21,759 nt of DNA, from NCBI RefSeq assembly GCF_036662795.1, contig NZ_JBAFWZ010000038.1, positions 1-21,759 of the forward strand, written 5' to 3'. Position numbers and translations under genes: made by a program. Within the stretch, counting starts at the first letter, position 1, and each line of letters begins with the position of its first letter. Of this stretch, positions 6,904-13,496 are shown piece by piece. Below the pieces are notes generated by a model. That model worked only from the letters and a program-made list of their open reading frames with translations, searched no databases and was not told where the DNA came from. Source of the stretch: Lysinibacillus_B sp036662795. Its GTDB lineage: Bacteria; Bacillota; Bacilli; Bacillales_A; Planococcaceae.

Positions 6904-6912
6904 CATATGATA
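6904..6912 (+). promoter_or_regulatory. SigK-like -10 box shared with the second MurF-like gene
   Basis: CATATGATA matches CATANNNTA exactly. The same CATATGATAGT precedes the gene at 10375. The nearest AC (6889-6890) is 13 bases upstream, shorter than ideal, and the predicted start would fall almost on the ribosome site. It could instead be sequence retained from gene duplication. Confidence 0.35.
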
Positions 6913-6937
6913 GTTAGGAGAGGAGTGTGAGAACTTT

Positions 6938-8329
6938 ATGAGACCTCTTTCAGTTAACCAGTTATTAACGGTTATTGGCGGGGAGCTTGAACAAGGATCG
7001 AAGGATATTCTTATAAGGTACGGTGCGTATCGACTAAAACAAGTAAAAGAGGCAAATACTGTTCTTTTTCTTTATAGAAGAATAATCAATTGGGATAGGG
7101 TAAAGGATTTTTCCCCGATAATTGTTGTAACAGAATGGAAATATAGTTTAAAAGATGTTCCTAAAAATGTAGTGCTAATCAAGGTGGATAATTTACAAGT
7201 AGCCTATTGGCGTTTCGTCTATTACTATCGCGGACAATTTAATCTACCTGTCATTGCCATTACCGGTACGTCCGGAAAAACAACAACGAAAGAAATGATC
7301 AAACATATTCTTTCAGAGGATAAAAAAGTCATTGCAACACACTTAAGTACCAATTCTAGAACAGCAAACCTTCAATATTTATTAAGCATTGATGACAAGA
7401 CGGAAGTAGCCGTATTCGAGACGGCAGTAGGTTCGCCCGGAGATGTACTAAAAGCGGGAGAGTATTTTAAACCAACAATCGGAATCATTACAAATATCGG
7501 AGCCCATCATTTAAATTATTGTAAAACGCTTGAGGGTTATATTGAAGCAAAAGCAGAAATGCTTCAAATATTAAAACAGGGTGGAACGCTAATTTTGAAC
7601 GTGGATGATGCGAATATACGTAAACTAAATACAACACCGTTTCTAGGGAAAATGATAAAAATTGGAAAACAGGATGTCTGTCAATATAAAATATCGAATA
7701 TTCGTTACGGTAGAGAGGGCATGCATTTTATCGTTTCGCATGGTGGAAATCAGTATGAGGGGTATATTCCAGGTTTTGGTGAGCACCAAGTATATAATGC
7801 TGTTGCGGCAATAGCGGCAGCCCATCAAACCGGAGTGTCCATTCCATCGGCTATAACTAGATTAACGACATTTCGAAAAATGAATAAGCAATTACAACTG
7901 TTTAAAGGAATTCATAGTTCGTTAATTCTAGATGACACCTGGAGTATCACAACAACATCCCTAGAGGCGGCTATCAAAGTGCTTGAATCAGTTGGTAAAG
8001 ATAAGAAAAAAATCGCAATTATCGGGACGATTACCGATCTTGGTTCATGGGGATATAGGATTCATGAACAAGCTGGAGAAATAATTTATAGGCATGATGT
8101 AGATGTGCTCGTCACAGTAGGAGAGCATGCAAGAATTATAGGGGAACATGCAAAAAAACTAGGCTTAAGTATACCGATTTATGGTTTTAACAATAGTATA
8201 CTAGCTTATGAGTTATTAGAAAAAATAATAGATGAACGAACGATTGTTTTGATTAAAGGTGATATGTACAGTGAAACGATGCGTGAACTAGCATCCAAAT
8301 TAAAAAAGAAAAAATCTCCCCCTTCATAA
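6938..8329 (+). CDS. MurF-like amide ligase, stand-alone paralogue 1
   Basis: A 463-residue Mur ligase with three domains. The N-domain (1-105) is diverged from that of MurF ('MRPLSVNQLLTVIGGELEQG'). The central ATPase has P-loop GTSGKTTT (110-117), 'FETAVGSPGD', 'GIITNIGAHH', the carbamoyl-lysine site 'EAKAE' and 'GFGEHQVYNAVAAIAAA'. The C-domain has D332-D333-T334 and 'IGTITDLGS', where MurF has a DDxYNANP-type motif and 'GxMxELG'. Loss of the Asn-Pro part ('TWSITTTS') suggests a different acceptor from the D-Ala-D-Ala of true MurF. It is therefore an ATP-dependent amino-acid or peptide ligase of unknown substrate, probably working with the neighbouring ATP-grasp enzymes. The ATG has AGGAGAGGAG about 12 bases upstream. 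Its final codons overlap a terminator stem. Confidence 0.82.
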   Translation: MRPLSVNQLLTVIGGELEQGSKDILIRYGAYRLKQVKEANTVLFLYRRIINWDRVKDFSPIIVVTEWKYSLKDVPKNVVLIKVDNLQVAYWRFVYYYRGQFNLPVIAITGTSGKTTTKEMIKHILSEDKKVIATHLSTNSRTANLQYLLSIDDKTEVAVFETAVGSPGDVLKAGEYFKPTIGIITNIGAHHLNYCKTLEGYIEAKAEMLQILKQGGTLILNVDDANIRKLNTTPFLGKMIKIGKQDVCQYKISNIRYGREGMHFIVSHGGNQYEGYIPGFGEHQVYNAVAAIAAAHQTGVSIPSAITRLTTFRKMNKQLQLFKGIHSSLILDDTWSITTTSLEAAIKVLESVGKDKKKIAIIGTITDLGSWGYRIHEQAGEIIYRHDVDVLVTVGEHARIIGEHAKKLGLSIPIYGFNNSILAYELLEKIIDERTIVLIKGDMYSETMRELASKLKKKKSPPS

Positions 8330-8354
8330 GGTTAATTTGAGAAGGGGGATTTTT
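8317..8354 (+). terminator. Terminator overlapping the 3' end of MurF-like paralogue 1
   Basis: TCCCCCTTC (8317-8325, within the last codons and stop) pairs perfectly with GAAGGGGGA (8341-8349), followed by TTTTT. Confidence 0.8.
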
Positions 8355-8484
8355 GGTGGTATGAAAAACTAGGTGTTTTCTATAGTACAATTAACCATTT
8401 TATAGATTGGAAGGCATATAACCGTGTCAAAAAGTGATAGGTATTAATATAGTGTATTAGTTGATAAAGAAGGGAGGGGAAACT

Positions 8485-8943
8485 ATGGGTATAAAATGTC
8501 CATGTGGTGTGTATGTAGATGCGGCTGCAACTGATCAAAACGTACAGTTTCTGAGCGGAGCTAATACACCAGTAAATGCAACTGGTGACTTATCTTACTA
8601 TGCGAAGGTTTGTGTAACAACATTAGCTTATTCTACGGTTAAGCTTGATTTTGTTGATACAACGGATGCAGCAGCAACAACAAGAAGCTTCACATTCACG
8701 TCCACGTCCATTACGGATGTTGAGTGTGATCGTCAAGGACCGAACTGTGTAGTGACAGTTAGAGGTACTGGTACGGTTACGGGTTGCACAACGGTTTACA
8801 ACTTTGAGGCGGATTTTAGAGACCAGGCATACGGTTCATATGATCAGGTTTCGAACTTTACAATCTCGGGCTTCTTTAGACAGACTGGTGCTGTCAATGT
8901 AGCACAAGGATCTGTGAAGGCGTTAGGATGCTGTGAAAGATAA
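8485..8943 (+). CDS. Thr/Val-rich, Cys-containing small protein; possible spore-surface component
   Basis: A 152-residue protein that I cannot assign to a family. It has no signal peptide or membrane segment. Composition is Thr-, Val- and Ala-rich with few Lys, in alternating strand patterns ('SFTFTSTSITDVEC', 'CVVTVRGTGTVTGC'), which suggests a beta-sandwich. Eight Cys occur at 5, 7, 43, 81, 88, 101, 149 and 150, including an N-terminal 'CPC' and C-terminal 'GCCER'. That layout suits disulfide-crosslinked coat or exosporium proteins. ATG 8485 is preferred over TTG 8461, because AAGGGAGGGG lies between them with 6-base spacing. It has its own upstream region after a terminator and is followed by a UUCG hairpin and then the YheD-like gene. 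I infer a structural protein or an acceptor for the local ligases; neither is shown. Confidence 0.7.
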   Translation: MGIKCPCGVYVDAAATDQNVQFLSGANTPVNATGDLSYYAKVCVTTLAYSTVKLDFVDTTDAAATTRSFTFTSTSITDVECDRQGPNCVVTVRGTGTVTGCTTVYNFEADFRDQAYGSYDQVSNFTISGFFRQTGAVNVAQGSVKALGCCER

Positions 8944-8950
8944 TTTTCAA

Positions 8951-8984
8951 ATTAGAAACTCTTGCTTCGGCGGGAGTTTCTAAT
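8951..8984 (+). other. 15-bp UUCG-capped hairpin in the intercistronic gap
   Basis: ATTAGAAACTCTTGC and GCGGGAGTTTCTAAT pair along 15 positions (two G-U pairs) and close on a TTCG tetraloop with a C-G closing pair. No T run follows; the GAGGAGG ribosome site of the next gene starts 2 bases later. It is more likely an mRNA-stabilising or partial attenuation element than a full terminator, letting the small protein be made in excess of the ligase. Confidence 0.65.
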
Positions 8985-8999
8985 CGAGGAGGAAATACA

Positions 9000-10310
9000 A
9001 TGAAACGAAATAGAGGGAGGTTAGGACAATACAAAGTATTAGCTTCCGAAGAAAAACTACAGCAATACCTCGTAGAAACACAGCGATATTCGTTTAGGAC
9101 ACTCCTCTCTTTATTAGAAAGATACGATTGTGTTTCCTTAAAGCAAACATACGGAGCTGAGGAAGTCCTCGTTTATATAAAAAACAACTCATATGTTATA
9201 GCGGTCGAAAATTCAGTTTTATCAGTTAGTGATGGAACAAGCTTGCGGGAAGTGCTTGAAGAACAGTTAGAACAATCTAAATATGTAATACAGCCCGTAT
9301 TAGATTGGGAGGCTGCTACTAAAAAGGTGTATCGATCCATTATTACACTTCATAGAGCAACAAGGTTTAACGAATGGGAGATCGTCTGGAAAAATTCAAG
9401 CTGCCTGAACTTATTCGAACAGTATGCTTATTATGCCTCTTTCGATAGGATTAAAGAAGTGCTAACGCTCGTTGCGGAAAAATTATATGATGCGTATCCT
9501 GATTGCCAAACAATTGATATAGAAATTACGTATACTTTCAATAGTGAACTATGGATCTATGATACGACGATTCATTATGCAGTTAGCAAGTGGAGCCAAT
9601 ATCACGCGCTCTCTTCAAATACATTAGTCGCACCATTGTTACCTAAAACATCATTATTAAACTATAAAAGCTTTAGAAATTTTATGTATCGCTATTGGGA
9701 GGTAGTAATAAAACCATGTTATGGTCAGCACGGAAATGGGATTGTAAAGGTTGAGAAAAAGCTATGGCAGCCATATGATATCCATGCTCTCAATAAAATT
9801 CGGAATGCACAGCATATAGATGAAATCTACACGGATTTAAAAGGTTATTATTTTTCAGCGAAACCATACATTGTCCAACGAAGAATTCCGTTAGCAACTG
9901 TGGAGAACTGTCCAATCGATGTTCGAGTGATGCTAACAAAGGTGAATGGAGAATGGCGAGTGACAGGTAAAATTGTCAAAGTGGCTGGAGAAAATTTCTT
10001 TATTACAAATGCCGTTCAGAAGGTGCTTAAGCTAGAGGAGGCTATTGAAAAATCCTCTCTTTGGTGGAAGGATTCGTTAACAATATCCAAAAGGATGGAT
10101 GAAATTTGTCTAGAGGCCGCTAATCATCTCGATCAACAAGTATTAGAGCTGCAGCATATTGGCTTTGATTTAGGAATAACAAATAGTGGACGAATATGGC
10201 TATTCGAAGGAAATTACAAGCCAGATATTTCAATGTTCTATGAATTAGATGATAAATCAATTTACGATAATGTAATGAATCATATTAGAGATGCAAAGAA
10301 TTCCTCATAA
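9000..10310 (+). CDS. YheD-like ATP-grasp protein with a degenerate N-terminal repeat
   Basis: A 436-residue soluble protein. Residues 210-425 form an intact YheC/D ATP-grasp: 'LLPKTSLLNYKSFRNF', K238 in 'VVIKPCYGQHGNGI', 'YIVQRRIPL', 'DVRVMLTKVNGEWRVTGKIV', D390 in 'GFDLG' and the metal site E403-x-N405 in 'LFEGNYKPD'. Residues 40-195 repeat the same plan in degraded form: 'YGAEEVLVYI', 'YVIQPVLDW', 'IITLHRATRFNEWEIVWK', and 'SELWIYDTTIHYAVS' in place of the E-x-N motif. So it looks like a dead ATP-grasp joined to a live one. The B. subtilis relatives YheC and YheD are spore-coat associated. It should ligate a carboxylate to an amine with ATP; the substrate is unknown. The ATG follows GAGGAGG at 7 bases. 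Confidence 0.83.
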   Translation: MKRNRGRLGQYKVLASEEKLQQYLVETQRYSFRTLLSLLERYDCVSLKQTYGAEEVLVYIKNNSYVIAVENSVLSVSDGTSLREVLEEQLEQSKYVIQPVLDWEAATKKVYRSIITLHRATRFNEWEIVWKNSSCLNLFEQYAYYASFDRIKEVLTLVAEKLYDAYPDCQTIDIEITYTFNSELWIYDTTIHYAVSKWSQYHALSSNTLVAPLLPKTSLLNYKSFRNFMYRYWEVVIKPCYGQHGNGIVKVEKKLWQPYDIHALNKIRNAQHIDEIYTDLKGYYFSAKPYIVQRRIPLATVENCPIDVRVMLTKVNGEWRVTGKIVKVAGENFFITNAVQKVLKLEEAIEKSSLWWKDSLTISKRMDEICLEAANHLDQQVLELQHIGFDLGITNSGRIWLFEGNYKPDISMFYELDDKSIYDNVMNHIRDAKNSS

Positions 10311-10345
10311 AATAATATTCACCCAAGCAACGTAAAAATAGGTTT

Positions 10346-10354
10346 CATATGATA
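10346..10354 (+). promoter_or_regulatory. SigK-like -10 box upstream of the second MurF-like gene
   Basis: CATATGATA matches CATANNNTA and repeats the motif at 6904 with the same distance to an AG-rich ribosome site. An AC at 10330-10331 is 14 bases upstream. The predicted start would leave a very short leader, so confidence is limited. Confidence 0.35.
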
Positions 10355-10374
10355 GTAAGAAGGGAGGGGTTCTA

Positions 10375-11763
10375 GTGAAGCCTTTAACAGTAAGAGAAGT
10401 CCGTAAAATATTAAGAGCTGAATTAATAAACGGGTCAGAGGATTTTAGAATAACACAAGCAGTTCACTATAGCGACAAGGATATTATTAATAAAAATACA
10501 ATGATTTTTATTAGTAAAGGCGATGAAGTTCATTGGCAAAGGTTAAATAGTATAGGAAATGTACTAGCTATAACAGATAAACCACAAGAGGAATTAAAAC
10601 GAAAGCTGCCAAACTTAACAATCCTTCGTGTGAAAAATGCCCAAAGAGCTTTTTGGGATTTCACAGCGTATTATCGCAATTTATTCGATGTGCCTGTAGT
10701 AGCGTTAACAGGAACCTGTGGAAAGACAACGACAAAAGAAATGATCGCGCATATTTTAAGAGGGGACATGGAGATTCAAATTTCTGAAAGCAGTAAAAAT
10801 GAACCTCGACAATCCTTGACTTATTTGACAGGAATTGAAGAAAAGACAAAAGCTGCTGTTTTTGAGCTTGGCCTTGGAAACTCAGGGAATATAAGTCATC
10901 AGTGTCTCGTTTATAAACCAACTATCGGGATTATTACAAATATAGGTGTTCATCATTTAGATGGATGTAAAAACCTTGAAGGCTATATACGAGCTAAAGG
11001 AGAAATCGTTTCTGGCATTGCAAAAGATGGTACGTTAATTATTAATAGTGATGATGAAAATACGAAAAAGATCTCGCTAAAGGCGTTTAAAGGAAAAGTG
11101 ATCAGTTTTGGATTAGGAGAAAAGGCAGATTTTCGAGCAAGTAATATTCAATATAGAAAAAATGGTATGAGTTTTAGTTTGAATATAGGAAATGGATCTT
11201 ACGGTGTTTTTGTACCAGGGTTTGGTGAGCACCAAGTATACAATGCACTCGCTGCTATTGCCGCTGCAAGAGAGATAGGAGTTTCGATTCAAAAATCGAT
11301 CATTAGACTTCGAACGTTTAAGAATATGACTAGACATTTAGAATTTTCTACAGGTATTGGTGGAAGTACAATTATTGATGATACATGGACGAACAACCCG
11401 ACTTCTATAGAGGCTGCACTAAATGTACTAGATGAAATCGGTAAAGGGAAACGTGTCATTGTCGTATTAGGAGATATTAAGAGATTAGGTCAATTTGAAA
11501 AAAAATATCATCGTGAAATAGGAAACATGGTTGCAAAAAGGGATATCCATACATTAATAACGATTGGAAGTAAGGCTGAGGAAATTGCTAGACAGGCAAA
11601 AAGGGATCAAACGAAGGCAAATGTGCATATATTTAAGGATGTTAGAGGAATCATGGATATTTTAAAGCCTGAATTAAATCAAGAAACGATTCTATTAATT
11701 AAAGGACCGATGTCTAGTCGTTCGATGATTGAATTTGCACAACAACTAAAAGACATTGAATAA
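10375..11763 (+). CDS. MurF-like amide ligase, stand-alone paralogue 2
   Basis: A 462-residue three-domain Mur ligase, clearly paralogous to the gene at 6938 ('MKPLTVREVRKIL' against 'MRPLSVNQLLTVI'). The P-loop GTCGKTTT spans 113-120, with a Cys at the variable position. Also present are 'VFELGLGNSGN', 'GIITNIGVHHLDG', 'RAKGE' at the carbamoyl-lysine site, 'GFGEHQVYNALAAIAAA', and D335-D336-T337 followed by 'WTNNPTSIEAA', which keeps the Asn-Pro of true MurF. It has 'LGDIKRLGQ' where MurF has 'GxMxELG'. It acts as an ATP-dependent amide ligase with unknown acceptor. GTG start with AGGGAGGGG 8 bases upstream. The 64-base gap after the YheD-like gene carries a SigK-like box, so it may be read both from its own promoter and by read-through. 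A strong terminator ends the block. Confidence 0.83.
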   Translation: MKPLTVREVRKILRAELINGSEDFRITQAVHYSDKDIINKNTMIFISKGDEVHWQRLNSIGNVLAITDKPQEELKRKLPNLTILRVKNAQRAFWDFTAYYRNLFDVPVVALTGTCGKTTTKEMIAHILRGDMEIQISESSKNEPRQSLTYLTGIEEKTKAAVFELGLGNSGNISHQCLVYKPTIGIITNIGVHHLDGCKNLEGYIRAKGEIVSGIAKDGTLIINSDDENTKKISLKAFKGKVISFGLGEKADFRASNIQYRKNGMSFSLNIGNGSYGVFVPGFGEHQVYNALAAIAAAREIGVSIQKSIIRLRTFKNMTRHLEFSTGIGGSTIIDDTWTNNPTSIEAALNVLDEIGKGKRVIVVLGDIKRLGQFEKKYHREIGNMVAKRDIHTLITIGSKAEEIARQAKRDQTKANVHIFKDVRGIMDILKPELNQETILLIKGPMSSRSMIEFAQQLKDIE

Positions 11764-11768
11764 AATAA

Positions 11769-11812
11769 GAAAAAGAAGAAACCGACTGCTCCCAATCGAT
11801 TTCTTCTTTTTC
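11769..11812. terminator. Bidirectional terminator closing the ligase block
   Basis: GAAAAAGAAGAAA (11769-11781) pairs with TTTCTTCTTTTTC (11800-11812), with an inner CGA/TCG pair. The A-rich and T-rich arms serve as T tracts in both directions, between the plus-strand MurF-like gene and the minus-strand NlpC/P60 gene. Confidence 0.78.
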
Positions 11813-11830
11813 GTTCTATTTTCTATTGTT

Positions 11831-13198
11831 TTAGAATACTCGGCGAGCGGATACATAGTTTTTCGTTGCCCATGTCGAGCTTAAGCTTTGTTTAACCGCT
11901 GTACCTGATGTTGGCAATGTAATAAACTGATTGCCGCCAATATAAATGCCAGTTTGCTTAATATCTTTCCCACCATTGTTTATCGAAAAGTATAATATGT
12001 CTCCCTTTTGAAGATTCGCTTTTTGAACTGCTGTACCGACAGTTGCTTGACTACTAGCTAGCTTCGATTTTAAATTAATTCCATGCTTATTAAAGACATA
12101 GTACGTAAAACCAGCACTTGTAAATGTTAAAGTACTTTCATTATAGCTATAGCCGAATTTTGCTTTCCCTACTAAACTATTGGCAGTAGAGATAATTTTA
12201 TCCGCAGTAGTCGTTTGCGGTGTTGACGTATTAGAATCTGTATTTCCCGATGATGAACTTGATGAAATAACACGTTTCGCCGTAATATAGTGCTCATTAT
12301 AGTAATCTACCATCATTACGCGCGTTGTCACCCCACTAGAAGAAGGGATAATTAAACGATGATCTCCCGCATAAATTGCAACAAGTGAAGGAGTTTTCGA
12401 GCCAACAGAGCTATTGAAGAATACTAAGTCACCCTTCTTTAAGCTTGCTCGTGAAACAGTAGTCCCTTTTGTCATTAGTTCGCTTAATTTTGTTGTATTC
12501 AATGAAACACCCTGTTTATCATAAACATATTTTACGAACCCACCACCTGTAAATCGTAGTGATGCCTCGTTGTTTACAGAACCCATAGTTACTTTGTCTT
12601 TTAAAGAATAAGCCTGATCTACAATTTTATCTCCTACTGTTGCAGGGTTTGCTGATAATAATGTAGGTAAAACACGGCGTGCCGTTAAATAACTTTCAGT
12701 ATAGTAAGGCTTGCTATTCATGTCGGAAATAACAATGTTTTGCTTAGAGTCTGCCATGTGAAGTAGTTTATTATCTCCAATATAAATCCCAACATGATCT
12801 GGGTCAGTACCTGTTGTTTTACTTCTGAAAAATACTAAATCACCTTTTTGTAAATCCTTTCTTGCAACGTATGTTCCTTGCTTCATCATTGAATCTTCGT
12901 TATAAGTAGCAAGATCCGCGCCATTTTTTTCGAAAATGTACATTAAAAAGCTTGCACATGAAAATTTATAAGGTGCTGTTGGTTTATACTCTGTATTGCT
13001 GTATGTTGCTTTTCCTATTAGACTTTTTCCAAGTGCGATAATTTTATCGGCAGTTTGTTCTACCTGCTGTTGATTATTGTAACTATTTGTAGCTGCCGCT
13101 GAAACTTCTATTGGTTGTAGTACGGCTGGTGCTGCTACACCTAGTGAACTAAATCCTATTGTGAATGCTAATGTTGTAGATAAAAACTTTTTATTCAT
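11831..13198 (-). CDS. Secreted protein with three NlpC/P60 repeats, only the first catalytic
   Basis: A 455-residue exported protein. A signal peptide (about 1-36) has a Lys start, hydrophobic core and likely cleavage after 'VSAAA'. Three NlpC/P60-type domains follow, at about 47-178, 188-311 and 331-455, each ending in '(T/S)A(R/K)RV'. Domain 1 keeps the Cys-His pair of this peptidoglycan endopeptidase family: C81 in 'FSCASF', H135 in 'DPDHVGIYIG' and H147. Domain 2 has G218 and L272 at the first two positions, and domain 3 has S361 and Q415, so both should be inactive and may bind wall peptides. A Ser-Thr linker (about 312-330) separates domains 2 and 3. I start at the ATG preceded by CAGGAGGCACAAC and reject an extension of 26 residues upstream that lacks such a site and would bury the signal peptide. 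Confidence 0.87.
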   Translation of the reverse strand: MNKKFLSTTLAFTIGFSSLGVAAPAVLQPIEVSAAATNSYNNQQQVEQTADKIIALGKSLIGKATYSNTEYKPTAPYKFSCASFLMYIFEKNGADLATYNEDSMMKQGTYVARKDLQKGDLVFFRSKTTGTDPDHVGIYIGDNKLLHMADSKQNIVISDMNSKPYYTESYLTARRVLPTLLSANPATVGDKIVDQAYSLKDKVTMGSVNNEASLRFTGGGFVKYVYDKQGVSLNTTKLSELMTKGTTVSRASLKKGDLVFFNSSVGSKTPSLVAIYAGDHRLIIPSSSGVTTRVMMVDYYNEHYITAKRVISSSSSSGNTDSNTSTPQTTTADKIISTANSLVGKAKFGYSYNESTLTFTSAGFTYYVFNKHGINLKSKLASSQATVGTAVQKANLQKGDILYFSINNGGKDIKQTGIYIGGNQFITLPTSGTAVKQSLSSTWATKNYVSARRVF

Positions 13199-13354
13199 GT
13201 TGTGCCTCCTGGGTTGCGTTGATAGAACCGATTTTAGCATGTAAAACGAGCGCTTTTCGGAGGAAAATATCGCCAACGTTGTACTTTGTTCAGTGTGAAC
13301 GCTTGGTATAATAGCGTTTATAAGCGCTATTTACAGTTGTGTAACAATTATTAC

Positions 13355-13390
13355 ATCACCTAAAATATGGTCTAGGTGATTATTTTTATT
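13355..13390 (+). other. Terminator-like hairpin in a divergent promoter region
   Basis: ATCACCTA (13355-13362) pairs with TAGGTGAT (13373-13380), followed by TATTTTTATT. No plus-strand gene ends here. It may attenuate the leader of the Na/Pi cotransporter gene or be a leftover terminator. The same 298-base region also holds AATAGCG/CGCTATT (about 13312-13332) and a TATAAT at 13418-13423 without a clear -35. Confidence 0.4.
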
Positions 13391-13496
13391 CGATAAATAA
13401 CCAAATGCTAGTAAAAATATAATAGTATGTTAATTTTCTTGTATTCGCATGTTAAGATAAGGTTTTATAAGCTTACAATAGATTGGAGGCGTTCTT

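Noticed and set aside
8461..8484. TTG start eight codons upstream for the Thr/Cys-rich protein
   Set aside because: The strong AAGGGAGGGG lies downstream of that TTG and correctly spaced for ATG 8485.
13199..13276. A 26-residue N-terminal extension of the NlpC/P60 protein
   Set aside because: The internal ATG has an AGGAGG site and begins a textbook signal peptide; the extension would place a charged stretch before it.
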